Positions 32,157 through 41,793 of a stretch of 64,000 nucleotides of DNA are shown here, one piece after another. Position 1 is the stretch's first letter. Each line of letters starts with the position of its first letter. The translations under genes and the position numbers were made by a program. The notes beneath the pieces are model-generated. The model was not told the origin of the DNA. It did no database searches and saw only the letters and a program-made list of their open reading frames with translations. Source of the stretch: Cyclobacteriaceae bacterium YHN15 (GTDB lineage Bacteria > Bacteroidota > Bacteroidia > Cytophagales > Cyclobacteriaceae); NCBI GenBank assembly GCA_003797895.1, contig RKQB01000002.1, positions 497,354 to 561,353 on the forward strand, written 5' to 3'.

Positions 32157-34457
32157 CTAAATTTTTTGTCTAATTGACTCAATTTCAGCATAGATCAGTT
32201 GACCAAAGGAGATGTTTTCATCGTTAGGAGACAAATCCTGATTAAATAGCAATTCATATCTTTCAGCCAGGTGAAATATAACTAAATCAATTAAGAGGGT
32301 ATTCTGAAATACACCACCACTAAACCCAATTTTTGCTACCTGTTGCTCAGTAGCAATATAATCTATCCAATGAACTAAAGTAAGATGAAATTTAGCAGCA
32401 ATGCATGAAACATCAATTTCATTACGCAAGTCAGATTGTATAAGTCTCAAAAGTTCTGACCCGGAGAAATTGCTTCCCATTTCTTTAATGCCATATGAAA
32501 TGTCATAATCAAGACCATACTCATTGAAATGTTCTTCCGCTTTTACTTGCAAAAGACCAGCAGCCTGTCCCTCATAAGTCTGAATGTCCGATAAACCCAA
32601 AATAGATGCAAGAGCATCGAACAGTCGCCCAATGCTTGAAGTTTTTAACACATTGTTGTTCTTCAACTTTTGAGTATAAATCTTCCATTCTATATCAGTA
32701 AACTTGGACTTTATTATTCCTTGTACAGCCTTTAAGTCAGCGCAGAGAGCAAAGGCTGAAAGCCTGGGTTCTTTAGCCATTTTATCATTTGCTAAATGAT
32801 GGAAATAGGGAAAATGATTACACCTGTCAAATTGATAGTCATGGTAGATGAAAAACTCTCCGCCCCATATGTTTCCATCATTTCCCATACCTGTGCCGTC
32901 CCATACTACTCCGAGTACTTTCTCTTCAGTATGAATAAGGTTATGTTCTCCTATCAACGCAGCAAAGTGAGCCATGTGATGTTGGACTTCTAACAATGGA
33001 ATTTCCAACATTAAAGCCAATGCTTTTCCCTTTTGTGTGCTGAGAAAATCCGAATGCATATCAACAACGATTTTTTCTGGGCTGAGCCTCAGCAGACGCA
33101 TGAGGTGGTTCAGGGTATGTAGATAATTTTGTTGCGTATCAAAATCATCTAGATCTCCAAGATATTGGCTAATATAGATGTTCCCATTATGACATGCCGT
33201 GAAGGTGCTTTTCATAAAAGCTCCCATGGCAAGGATATTATTTGAAGTCAATTTTAAATCATCATTGAAATAGGTTGGAGCCAAACCTCTGGAACGTCTA
33301 AAAACCACTCTTTTTTTAAAATATGAAGTATATGCAACAACGCTATCATCCTGCGGAACAACAATTTCGCGATTGTGTACTAAAACCAAATCGGCTATTT
33401 CAAACAATTCATTAAGTGCTTTTTCATCCTGAAAAACAATCGGAGCATTATAAATATTACCACTGGTGGCAATTATGGGTTTTTTGTATTCGTCCAACAA
33501 TAATTCGAATAATGGTGCATAAGGCAGCATAACGCCTACCCTCGAAAGGCTATCGCAAATACCTTCCAAGATCTTGATTTTTTCTTGTTTCGAAACCAGA
33601 ACAATCGGTGAGACATGGTCAGAAATGGCTTTAACTTCTTCTTCACACAAGCTGTATTCATCTAATAAATCAAGATTAGGGTACATCAAGGCGAATGGCT
33701 TATTCGGTCTTCTTTTCCGCACTCTTAATGTTGCTATGGCTTTCGCATTGGATGCACAACAGGTCATAAGATATCCCCCAATCCCTTTAATGGCAACTAT
33801 CTCCCCTTGACTCCATTTTTTTGAAATTATTTGTTTTATGGTTGTGATGTCATTACTTAATTCTTTTTTTTTGGAATTATATAAAGCAAGCCCAATACTA
33901 CAGAATGGACACGAATTAGTCTGCGCATAATACCGTCTGTCTGCCGGGTCGCTATATTCACTTTTGCAGACTTCACACATGGTAAAGACATCCATACTTG
34001 TATTCTCCCGATCATAAGGAAGACTATGCACAATCGAATACCTTGGGCCACATTCACTGCAAGTGATAAATGGATAATGTTTTCTTCTGTTTTTCGGAGC
34101 GAACATTTCAGATCTGCAATTGTCACAGGTGGCAAAATCTGGAGTCAAATGGACCTTAGCATGTTCAGACATTGTATCATGAATGATCTCAAATTGACGA
34201 TAATCCCTAATTGGTACCTGAATAATATTTGATACGGTTATTTTTGCTCTTTCAGGTGGATTGTTTATGATACTCTGGTAAAAAATATGTGCTATTTCCC
34301 TGGATGCATTTACCTCAATATGTACACCGTCATTATCATTTTTAACCCATCCATTTAAGCCATATGTTAATGCTTCATTGTAAACCAAAGGTCTAAATCC
34401 AATTCCTTGTACCAAACCATTGATATGAATGTGCCATGTCTTCAAACTAGATTTCAT
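32157..34457 (-). CDS. hypF: Carbamoyltransferase HypF
   Basis: The start at 34457 (MKSSLKTWHIHINGLVQGIGF) places the acylphosphatase domain at the N-terminus; an in-frame ATG 11 codons upstream is less likely. The 766-residue product has, in order, an acylphosphatase domain (GLVQGIGFRPLVYN), two zinc fingers with four CxxC pairs (CDNC, CSEC, CEVC, CPFC), a YrdC-like domain (VAIKGIGGYLMTCCAS) and a Kae1-like domain (EVQHHMAHFAALIGEHN, WDGTGMGNDGNIWGGEFF, FSGGVFQN). It makes the carbamoyl group used for cyanide ligands. It heads the hypFDE-tetR-tetR operon. Confidence 0.95.
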   Translation of the reverse strand: MKSSLKTWHIHINGLVQGIGFRPLVYNEALTYGLNGWVKNDNDGVHIEVNASREIAHIFYQSIINNPPERAKITVSNIIQVPIRDYRQFEIIHDTMSEHAKVHLTPDFATCDNCRSEMFAPKNRRKHYPFITCSECGPRYSIVHSLPYDRENTSMDVFTMCEVCKSEYSDPADRRYYAQTNSCPFCSIGLALYNSKKKELSNDITTIKQIISKKWSQGEIVAIKGIGGYLMTCCASNAKAIATLRVRKRRPNKPFALMYPNLDLLDEYSLCEEEVKAISDHVSPIVLVSKQEKIKILEGICDSLSRVGVMLPYAPLFELLLDEYKKPIIATSGNIYNAPIVFQDEKALNELFEIADLVLVHNREIVVPQDDSVVAYTSYFKKRVVFRRSRGLAPTYFNDDLKLTSNNILAMGAFMKSTFTACHNGNIYISQYLGDLDDFDTQQNYLHTLNHLMRLLRLSPEKIVVDMHSDFLSTQKGKALALMLEIPLLEVQHHMAHFAALIGEHNLIHTEEKVLGVVWDGTGMGNDGNIWGGEFFIYHDYQFDRCNHFPYFHHLANDKMAKEPRLSAFALCADLKAVQGIIKSKFTDIEWKIYTQKLKNNNVLKTSSIGRLFDALASILGLSDIQTYEGQAAGLLQVKAEEHFNEYGLDYDISYGIKEMGSNFSGSELLRLIQSDLRNEIDVSCIAAKFHLTLVHWIDYIATEQQVAKIGFSGGVFQNTLLIDLVIFHLAERYELLFNQDLSPNDENISFGQLIYAEIESIRQKI

Positions 34458-34645
34458 TTGTCTATTAAAGGCACTTATAAAAACCCGCAATTTCTCATGC
34501 GTAACATAATAGGATTCATTTTTTCTTACAGCTCAATTTTTTTATTCAATTGACTATGTAATATAAAATATTTTTCCGGCAATTGTCTATCCATCTTTTA
34601 CCAAATGACATTCAATGAAAATTTTGAGGCTTTTTTAAAAGTAAA

Positions 34646-34663
34646 ATTTTCTGATCAGAAAAT
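34646..34663. promoter_or_regulatory. 18-bp perfect palindrome upstream of hypF
   Basis: ATTTTCTGATCAGAAAAT is perfectly self-complementary and lies about 190 bp upstream of the hypF start. It contains TTTCT and AGAAA arms like palindrome 1 at 18899, but in the opposite order, so it is not the same site. It could be an operator for the hyp operon or a chance AT-rich palindrome. Confidence 0.35.
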
Positions 34664-34695
34664 GCCTTCTATACATTCTTAGAATCAAAAAAACC

Positions 34696-34720
34696 AAAGC
34701 CCCGACATTATCGGGGCTTT
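34696..34720. terminator. Bidirectional terminator hairpin
   Basis: AAAGCCCCGA and TCGGGGCTTT form a perfect 10-bp stem around the loop CATTA, with A-rich sequence before and T-rich after. On either strand it has the form of an intrinsic terminator. It has no gene immediately next to it and may insulate the hyp operon from the methyltransferase side. Confidence 0.75.
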
Positions 34721-35214
34721 GCGCTGTTTATCAACTAAACTAAAATACCTCAGGAAAAGAACGTTGTGGTTTATGAGGCAGTAAACCTTTTATCATACAT
34801 AATTAAATCCGGAAAACTGTTTCTGAAATTTTTCCAGATTATTGAATACTTTGACAATATGCTTAGGTGCGTTATGTTGTTGGTTTAATAATCACTTAAA
34901 GGACAGTCTGAAATTAACACTATCTTGAATTCAATCTTCCAATTCTATACCAAAACCTAAAAAGGCTTTTTTTAAGCAAAATGAGGCATATTGGATTTCT
35001 GTTCAGTTGAAAACGAACAGGTATTGTTCGGAATCGCCCATATTTTATCATTGTCGCTATTTAAGATTGGGATTTCCATTCTGTTAATGACAATCTTAAA
35101 AACTTAGGGGGATAGTTCTGAATCTGTAAATGCTAAGCACCTACGATGATTTGATTCATTATAACTTTCCGCGTGATTTTTGCTTATATTAAAAAATCAT
35201 TGATTCAATTTCCC

Positions 35215-35949
35215 ATGAGATATTATTTAATAACGGCCCTATTTGTATTGGCAATAAGACTTAGCAGTTTTGGCCAAGCTATCCAAGAGACAATAACCAA
35301 CGAGCCAGTCTATACCTTTAAAAACCCGGACAGGGATGGAACAGGCAAGGTCTATATGGGAAGGGAGATTTCAAAGATCATGAATTTTATGGGAATGAGT
35401 TGGCTTGAAAGGTCGTCTCGATCCCAAGAAGAAAACACCGAATTGGCCATCAAAAACTTACCCATACAAAATAATAGCGTAGTGGCGGATATTGGAGCAG
35501 GTTCGGGGTATTATACTTTTAGGATTGCCAAAAAGGTTCCTGATGGTTTGGTATATGCCGTGGAAATCCAGGATTCAGCTATTGATTATCTCCAGAAGAG
35601 AAGTGCGGAATTGGGCTATGAAAATGTCAAGACGATAAAAGGAAGTGAAAAATCGCCCAACCTACCTGAAAATGCCATTGACCTTGCCATTATGGTAGAT
35701 GTCTATCATGAGTTGTTGTACCCCCATGAAGTTTTACAGGAAATAAAAAAATCACTCAAAGTTGATGGTAAATTGCTACTGATCGAATACCGTGGAGAAG
35801 ACCCAAAAGTGATGATCAAACCTTTACACAAAATGACTGTAAATCAGGTTACCAAGGAATTAAATGCCAATGGTTTCAATCTGGTCCAAAATGGTCAGTT
35901 TATGAACATTCAGCATTTTTTGGTTTTTGAGAAAAATCAAAATCCCTAA
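35215..35949 (+). CDS. Exported class I SAM-dependent methyltransferase-like protein
   Basis: The start at 35215 gives a 244-residue protein with a Sec signal peptide (MRYYLITALFVLAIRLSSFG, cleavage near GQA). The mature part has a class I methyltransferase domain: motif I VADIGAGSGYYTFRIAK (residues 90-106), an acidic residue in YAVEIQDS, and IMVDVYHELLYPHEVL. Upstream is MGREISKIMNFMGMSWLER, typical of a secreted methyltransferase family seen in Bacteroidota and Planctomycetota. SAM is not expected in the periplasm, so the true ligand is uncertain. An upstream in-frame start at 35173 would hide the signal. Confidence 0.78.
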   Translation: MRYYLITALFVLAIRLSSFGQAIQETITNEPVYTFKNPDRDGTGKVYMGREISKIMNFMGMSWLERSSRSQEENTELAIKNLPIQNNSVVADIGAGSGYYTFRIAKKVPDGLVYAVEIQDSAIDYLQKRSAELGYENVKTIKGSEKSPNLPENAIDLAIMVDVYHELLYPHEVLQEIKKSLKVDGKLLLIEYRGEDPKVMIKPLHKMTVNQVTKELNANGFNLVQNGQFMNIQHFLVFEKNQNP

Positions 35950-35950
35950 T

Positions 35951-36514
35951 CTATCCAATCTTCAGTTCCATCTTTCCTTTCCTCGCATGCTTTTCAAGCA
36001 AGTTGATCAATCTGCTTTCCAATGTCTTGTTAGGAAGAAAAAAAGTAGTCTGAACAGGTTTCCCTTTAGCAGGCTTTATATGTATAAAGTTCTCTGAACT
36101 GGCCTCATAAGCAGGTTTTCCTTCAATTGCAGGCCACCAGTCCCTATGGAACTCCTCCGCCTCACTGGCCAGAATAAGTTTGACTTTTGAAATATTTGAG
36201 AAATTAAAAGTAGTTTTTTCCACCCCAAATTTGAATACTATTTTATCCGATTTAATAATTATTTTTCCTGTTTTCTTTTGGGATTTCAACCATCCTACAA
36301 CCACTAGACCTGTTATTCCCAAAATAAAACTTAAAGCGGAAATCCAAAAAGGAACAATGTCAATACTGTAAGCCATAAGAAAAAGACAAATACCCAACAG
36401 CATGAAGAACCAACCGGCAAATCCTGTCCATCTTTTGATTTTTTTATAGGTTCTTATTTCCAATACCATTTTTTCCATATAATTATTTACCTCAAATTTA
36501 GATTTAGGTTTCAT
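35951..36514 (-). CDS. Membrane protein with two TM helices and PH-like domain, unknown function
   Basis: The 187-residue product has two membrane helices (about residues 30-52 and 58-78) and a C-terminal beta-rich region with IIIKSDKIVFKFGVEK and FSNISKVKLIL, resembling a bacterial PH-like domain. A start at 36478 (MEKMVLEIRTYKK) is also possible. It is convergent with the methyltransferase gene, one base apart. The family was not recognised with confidence. Confidence 0.65.
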   Translation of the reverse strand: MKPKSKFEVNNYMEKMVLEIRTYKKIKRWTGFAGWFFMLLGICLFLMAYSIDIVPFWISALSFILGITGLVVVGWLKSQKKTGKIIIKSDKIVFKFGVEKTTFNFSNISKVKLILASEAEEFHRDWWPAIEGKPAYEASSENFIHIKPAKGKPVQTTFFLPNKTLESRLINLLEKHARKGKMELKIG

Positions 36515-36569
36515 TTAAACTTGAAAAATTTGATCCAAATGACCAAAATGCTGGTAATAGGGTGGTTAA

Positions 36570-36926
36570 TTAAGGTCTTGAATTCCAAATCAACTGATAA
36601 ATCAAAACAATAACTGAGAATGTAACAATGGAGGTGTAGATGGTTTTGTTGTGTTTAGCAAGCCACTCTGGCAAAAAAATATCAAAATTATGGGCCTGTG
36701 AATCACTGTACTTTCTGGCTATTAAAGTAATAGGACATACTGCCTTGAAAACCAATAGGATAAGACCTTCCATTACAATCAATCCCAAACATATCCAGAC
36801 CCACTTATCTATCTTATTGACAATCACAGCATACAATAAATAAAAAATCACCACATTGAAAAACAGCCAGATCCCTGTGTGGAGGATTTTGACCCAAAGC
36901 AGCTTTTTTGTGTCATCCATTTCCAT
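36570..36926 (-). CDS. Small four-helix membrane protein, unknown function
   Basis: The start at 36926 (MEMDDTKKLLWVK) avoids overlap with the upstream oxidoreductase gene. The roughly 118-residue product has three or four membrane helices and a conserved-looking segment CPITLIARKYSDSQAHNFD. It resembles small membrane proteins of the DUF2784 type only loosely. It follows the oxidoreductase on the same strand with almost no gap, so the two are probably one operon. Confidence 0.65.
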   Translation of the reverse strand: MEMDDTKKLLWVKILHTGIWLFFNVVIFYLLYAVIVNKIDKWVWICLGLIVMEGLILLVFKAVCPITLIARKYSDSQAHNFDIFLPEWLAKHNKTIYTSIVTFSVIVLIYQLIWNSRP

Positions 36927-36928
36927 AT

Positions 36929-37954
36929 TTAAGTCAGATCCCAATGCACAATTACCTTTCCAATTGACTGTCTGGATCCCAAAAAATCATGCGCTTCAGC
37001 CAATTCCTTTGCAGGATATTCTTTCCCTACCACTGGTTCTAATTCCCCCTTTTTATAAAGATCCATAACTGTGGACATACAATGGTGTAAAAGCTCGCGC
37101 TTATTTTCCGCAATACACAACATATTAACTCCAATAATGGAAATTGAACGTTTCATTAATACAATGGGTGACCAGATTCCAAAACCTGCTGCAACTTTTA
37201 ATTTTTGTACAATATTTCCTGCATCCGACATGCTGCTTCCTCCAAATACCAACATTTTTCCTCCCCCTCCTAAAAGATTCATGCCTTTTCTGACAGAAAT
37301 ACCTCCTACCGGGTCAAAAATGGCATCTAGCTTACCACCCCAGCCTTCTTTGATCAATTCCTTCTCAAAGTCTTTGTTTCTGTAATCTATAGGAAAATGG
37401 ACTCCTTGATGGCGTAAGTATTCCAACTTTTGGGACCCTGCCGTTCCTGCAATAACACAACCTCTTCTTCTGGCCAATTGAATCAAAGCGGTACCGACTC
37501 CTCCAGCAGCTGCATGGATCAGGACTTTGTCACCAGCATGCAAATTCATACATTCCTCCAGGGCATACCAAGCTGTGCTATATTGAACCGCCAATGCCAA
37601 GGCTATGCCGGAAGGTATATTATCGTCAATCGGAATTACAGCAAGTTCAGGGGTCAATACATGACTTGCGTACCCCCCGAATCTGGTAAAAGCCAACACC
37701 CTGTCCCCTACTTTCACATTTTTGACACAGGAACCGATTTTTTCAACTCTTCCTACAGCTTCATAACCAATCACCGTGGGAATAGGAGGACACTCTCTAT
37801 ACAAGCCAAGGCGCGCCATGACATCTGCATAGTTGAGTCCAAAAGATTCTGTTTTTAGGAGCACTTCATTTTCAGCAGGATCAGGCAGATTATGGTCCCT
37901 AAGTTCGAATGCGCTATGGGCATCACCGTTTTTGACCAGGTAGAAAGCTTTCAT
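36929..37954 (-). CDS. Zinc-free medium-chain dehydrogenase/quinone oxidoreductase family protein
   Basis: The 341-residue protein is an MDR-family NADPH:quinone reductase (VAT-1/QOR-like): GroES-like domain with FGLNYADVMARLGLY and PTVIGYEAVGRVEKIG, and Rossmann domain with HAAAGGVGTALIQLARRRG (residues 147-165). The structural and catalytic zinc ligands of alcohol dehydrogenases are absent. It likely reduces quinones or enones with NADPH. The substrate is unknown. Confidence 0.87.
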   Translation of the reverse strand: MKAFYLVKNGDAHSAFELRDHNLPDPAENEVLLKTESFGLNYADVMARLGLYRECPPIPTVIGYEAVGRVEKIGSCVKNVKVGDRVLAFTRFGGYASHVLTPELAVIPIDDNIPSGIALALAVQYSTAWYALEECMNLHAGDKVLIHAAAGGVGTALIQLARRRGCVIAGTAGSQKLEYLRHQGVHFPIDYRNKDFEKELIKEGWGGKLDAIFDPVGGISVRKGMNLLGGGGKMLVFGGSSMSDAGNIVQKLKVAAGFGIWSPIVLMKRSISIIGVNMLCIAENKRELLHHCMSTVMDLYKKGELEPVVGKEYPAKELAEAHDFLGSRQSIGKVIVHWDLT

Positions 37955-38194
37955 ATTTAGGTAGTATGACTGTAAGAAATTATATTTATTGAAAGTAATT
38001 TGAATATAAAGATGTTGAGAACATCAATATTTATTCAAGTTTAATACATTTTCTATGAAAATGGTAAGTAGACAGAACACCTTAAAATGAAGCGTTCAGA
38101 GACTTTACATTTGAATTTAATAATTACCTGTTTCATTGGAGACACTCATAAATCATAATAGAATAAACTGAGCATCCAACAACCTCCCATAACC

Positions 38195-38905
38195 ATGAAA
38201 ACCATATTTTCCGCCTCGTTATTCATATGTATTCTATTTCAAACCTTTGCCCAAAATGAAAAAATACCGGTCCTCTTGTTTACAGGAGGACATGACTTTG
38301 ACCGGAAGGCTTTTTTTGAGATGTTAAATACTTTTGAAAACCTGGATTTTACCGAAGTCAAACATCCCGATGCCAATAACTTTTGGCTGGAAAAATCTGA
38401 TTACAAAATCATTCTTTTTTATGATATGGTGCAGGAAATTTCTCCCGAACAAATGGAAAGTTTCAACCGGAAAGTCAAAGAGGGTATTGGGATGGTTTTC
38501 CTGCACCATGCCCTACCTTCTTACCAACATTGGGAAAATTATCATCAGTATCTGGGGGGAACCTATGTAGAACCTTCCACCAATCCTGACAAGCACTCTG
38601 ATTATCGGCATGATGTGCACTTTAACCTGAAAGTTTTGGACCCAGAACATCCCATAATGCGTGGGATTTCGGATTTTGAGGTTTTCGACGAAATATATAT
38701 CAATGTTCATGTGACTGAGGAGGTAAACGGATTGGCCGAAACAGATAATCCGGAAAGTATGAATCCCTTGGTATGGTACCAGGAAATCAGCCCCAAAACA
38801 AGGACTGTTTATATTCAGCCCGGACATGGCCCACAGGTTTTCTATAATCCCCAATACAGGAAGTTACTTTTGCAAAGTTTACTTTGGGTAGGCAATACAA
38901 ACTGA
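38195..38905 (+). CDS. Secreted ThuA domain protein
   Basis: The 236-residue protein starts with a signal peptide (MKTIFSASLFICILFQTFAQ) and consists of one ThuA (glutamine-amidotransferase-like) domain: VLLFTGGHDFDRKAFFEML, GMVFLHHALPSYQHWENY and YIQPGHGPQVFYN. ThuA-like proteins occur with sugar catabolism and secreted oxidoreductases in Bacteroidota; enzymatic activity is not established. The gene is single, 278 bp from the next permease. Confidence 0.85.
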   Translation: MKTIFSASLFICILFQTFAQNEKIPVLLFTGGHDFDRKAFFEMLNTFENLDFTEVKHPDANNFWLEKSDYKIILFYDMVQEISPEQMESFNRKVKEGIGMVFLHHALPSYQHWENYHQYLGGTYVEPSTNPDKHSDYRHDVHFNLKVLDPEHPIMRGISDFEVFDEIYINVHVTEEVNGLAETDNPESMNPLVWYQEISPKTRTVYIQPGHGPQVFYNPQYRKLLLQSLLWVGNTN

Positions 38906-39137
38906 CCTCAATCCTCTCGGGTTTTTTTATTCACTTATCGTACTGCTTTGAGCCCTGGGAATGATTGGGCCTTTAAATTTTTGGGAAGGTGGTGTGTTTG
39001 GTTTTTTGAGGATTTGTTCAATGACTTCACCCCACCTCATTATTCAATTGTCCGTATCCGACCGAATTTTGTTCAGTTGCGTTCATTTGAAATGGGGAAA
39101 ATGCTTGTAATTCAAAAAAATCAAGGATTTTTCTTAC

Positions 39138-39153
39138 TGGCATTGGTATTGGA
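39138..39153 (+). promoter_or_regulatory. Sigma-54 promoter upstream of FtsX permease
   Basis: TGGCATTGGTATTGGA matches the sigma-54 consensus TGGCAYR-N4-TTGCW at the key GG of -24 and in TTG of -12, with correct spacing. It ends 30 bp before the permease start at 39184. A GTCCGTATCCGACCG segment about 90 bp upstream is a candidate enhancer site. A long unassigned frame through this region is therefore better read as non-coding regulatory DNA. Confidence 0.6.
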
Positions 39154-39183
39154 TAAATTCAGAAAACCCAACACCACAATATT

Positions 39184-41604
39184 ATGCTCAAAAACTATTT
39201 TCTAACTGCATGGCGCATCATGGCCCGACAAAAAGGCTACACTGCAATCAATATTTTGGGATTAAGTCTTGGAATTGCTGCCAGTATTCTTATTAGCATA
39301 TATATCATCGATGAACTCAGTTATGACAAATTTCAAAAGGATGGAGAGTATATTTACAGGGTATATATGCAGGGCAAGTTACAAGATAATGAATTCTTGG
39401 TTGCCATGTCCCCTGCCCCAATGGCTCAGGCATTGAAAGATGAAGTACCTGAAGTAGCGGATGCCATTCGATTTGGGCTTTTTAGAACCATGCCCTTACA
39501 ATACGAGGATAATACTTTTACCGAAGAGAGAATGATGGTTGCTGATCCCAACTTTTTTGATTTTTTTACATTTGACTTGCTTCAAGGAGATCCAAAAACG
39601 GCCTTGGTTGGACCGGATAAGTTGGTAATCACTGAATCAGGTGCGAAAAAGTACTTTGGAGAAGAAAATCCATTGGGCAAAATTATATTGCGTGGGTCTG
39701 AAAAAAGAGCAAGTGAAGTGACTGGTGTAGTGGCAGACCCTCCCCATAATTCCCATCTGGCCTTTGATATGATCCTTTCCGGGGAAAGTTGGAGCTACAT
39801 GAAAAATGAGCAATGGTCAAGTTCCAATTTGTATACCTACCTGAAGATCCATCCAGGTGCCGATCCTAAAAAGGTTCAGGAGGCCTTGGATATCTTCATC
39901 ACTAAATATTTTGGTGTTGAGATTGAAAAGTTTCTCGGTATATCAATGGAGCAGTTTAAGGCAGCAGGCAACAGTGCCGGCTTTTTCATGCAGCCAATGC
40001 TGGACATACACCTCAAGTCCAACCTTCAGGAAGAAATCAAACCAACAGGTAACATCCAATATCTTTATATTTTCGGTGCGGTGGCCCTATTTATTATTAT
40101 TATAGCCTGTATCAATTTCATGAACCTTTCCACTGCCAGATCTGCCAACCGTGCCAAAGAGGTAGGTGTGAGAAAGTCGGTGGGTGCCCTCCGCTCCAAA
40201 CTTGTAGGTCAGTTTTTATCTGAATCTATTCTTTATAGTCTGATTTCCACAGTCATTGCAACAATCCTGATATTGATACTATTGAGGCCATTCAACAACC
40301 TTTCAGGGAAAAGCCTTGATCTATGGATTTTCCTTAATCCTTTGGTTCCCCTAGGATTAGTGGTTTTTGCTGTTCTTATAGGTGTTTTGGCAGGTTCATA
40401 TCCTGCATTTTACCTGACTTCCTTTAATCCTGCCCATGTCTTGAAGGGTAAAATCAGAAATGCAGCCAAAAGGTCCTCTTTCAGAAACGGTCTTGTCATT
40501 TTTCAGTTCCTTGTTTCCATCTCCCTGATCATCAGCAGCATGGTAGTTTATAAGCAATTACAATATATGCAGAACAAAAATTTGGGTTTCGAGAAGGAAA
40601 ATGTCATCAACTTACTACATACCATGTCATTGGGACAAAATGCCAAAGCTTTTAAAGATGAGGTCATGTCATATGCCGAATTTGGACCTGCAAGTTTTGC
40701 AAACTCCCTACCCCCAAATATTGATTGGAACAGTGTGTTCAAAACCTCTGACACAGGACAGGATTTTTTGTGCAACCTTAACTTTGTGGACCACGAACAT
40801 TTGGATGCCATGGGTTACAAAATGGTTCAGGGAAGATTTTTTTCAAGGGATTTCATCAGAGATTCGGCAGCTGTTATTTTGAATGAAACTGCTTTCCGAC
40901 AAATGGGCTGGACAGAATTGGATGGAGGGCAAAGAGTGGGTGGTTTCTGGGGAAATAATGATGAACCTGTCGAAAAAACGGTTATTGGGGTAATTAGAGA
41001 TTTTAACTTCGAATCCCTTCATCATACGGTAAGACCATTGATCATGTCTTTGGGATCAGAACCCAATTATGAAATGGCCATCAAAATGACTCCTGGAAAT
41101 GTGGCTAAAAAAATTGCTTTATTGGAAACCATATGGAAAAAACATAGCAATGGTAACGCCTTCGAGTATTCTTTTATTGACGCAAACTTTAATTCCCTCT
41201 TTAAGTCTGAACAAAAAATGGGCAATATCATATTGGTTTTTACCATATTGGCCATTAGCATTGCTTGTTTAGGATTGTTTGGATTGGCTGCTTACACAAC
41301 CGAACAAAGATCGAAAGAAATCAGCATAAGGAAGGCATTGGGAGCATCCTTAGCCAATTTAGTGACCATCTTAAGCAAAGATTTTACACTACTTGTACTG
41401 TTGGCCTTTGTCATTGCCGGACCTTTGAGTTATTACATCATGAACCAATTTTGGCTTAAGAATTTTGCCTATAGAATTGATATTGATATTCTGATGATAT
41501 TGGGGGCTGGTTTGATTTCTATTGTAATTGCCTGGTTGACGGTAAGTTACCAGTCCTTCAAAACCGCAGCAAGCAATCCGGTAGACTACCTGAAAAACGA
41601 TTAA
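39184..41604 (+). CDS. MacB/FtsX-type ABC transporter permease, single gene
   Basis: The 806-residue product begins MLKNYFLTAWRIMARQKG and shows two MacB_PCD-FtsX halves with eight TM helices: TM1 at about 20-43, three between about 285 and 415, TM5 at about 435-455 and three from about 690. Coupling motifs are AKEVGVRKSVGALR and EISIRKALGASL. It is the only permease of this family on the plus strand here, with its own sigma-54 promoter and a strong terminator after it, so it is a one-gene unit. Confidence 0.87.
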   Translation: MLKNYFLTAWRIMARQKGYTAINILGLSLGIAASILISIYIIDELSYDKFQKDGEYIYRVYMQGKLQDNEFLVAMSPAPMAQALKDEVPEVADAIRFGLFRTMPLQYEDNTFTEERMMVADPNFFDFFTFDLLQGDPKTALVGPDKLVITESGAKKYFGEENPLGKIILRGSEKRASEVTGVVADPPHNSHLAFDMILSGESWSYMKNEQWSSSNLYTYLKIHPGADPKKVQEALDIFITKYFGVEIEKFLGISMEQFKAAGNSAGFFMQPMLDIHLKSNLQEEIKPTGNIQYLYIFGAVALFIIIIACINFMNLSTARSANRAKEVGVRKSVGALRSKLVGQFLSESILYSLISTVIATILILILLRPFNNLSGKSLDLWIFLNPLVPLGLVVFAVLIGVLAGSYPAFYLTSFNPAHVLKGKIRNAAKRSSFRNGLVIFQFLVSISLIISSMVVYKQLQYMQNKNLGFEKENVINLLHTMSLGQNAKAFKDEVMSYAEFGPASFANSLPPNIDWNSVFKTSDTGQDFLCNLNFVDHEHLDAMGYKMVQGRFFSRDFIRDSAAVILNETAFRQMGWTELDGGQRVGGFWGNNDEPVEKTVIGVIRDFNFESLHHTVRPLIMSLGSEPNYEMAIKMTPGNVAKKIALLETIWKKHSNGNAFEYSFIDANFNSLFKSEQKMGNIILVFTILAISIACLGLFGLAAYTTEQRSKEISIRKALGASLANLVTILSKDFTLLVLLAFVIAGPLSYYIMNQFWLKNFAYRIDIDILMILGAGLISIVIAWLTVSYQSFKTAASNPVDYLKND

Positions 41605-41609
41605 AAAAT

Positions 41610-41656
41610 AAACCATTAAACGTTGATCAAATTTATATCAACGTTTAATGGTTTTT
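41610..41656 (+). terminator. Intrinsic terminator after FtsX permease
   Basis: An 18-bp perfect stem (AAACCATTAAACGTTGAT with its complement at 41637-41654) with a 9-base loop is followed by a short T run. It begins 6 bp after the permease stop and should end its transcript. Confidence 0.8.
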
Positions 41657-41793
41657 GATTTTGCCCATATATCTATCCTGAGACTAATTTTTCGAAGATT
41701 CATCGAGTTTCAAAAAGTCGCAAAGCGCTAGTTTTTGAAGTTTGGATTTTGAAGTTTGAAAATTTGTGATTCGTAATTAGAAATTACCAATTT

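Larger units (their letters stand above)
34458..35214. other. Intergenic region upstream of hypF
   Basis: This stretch of about 750 bases has no credible gene. It holds the palindrome at 34646-34663, the terminator-like hairpin at 34696-34720, and a weaker inverted repeat CTGTTC-N10-GAACAG at 34999-35020. The hypF promoter should lie near its left end, but no confident promoter is visible. Confidence 0.6.

Noticed and set aside
38948..39205. 85-codon frame on the plus strand
   Set aside because: It covers the sigma-54 promoter region and overlaps the permease start; it has no recognisable domain.
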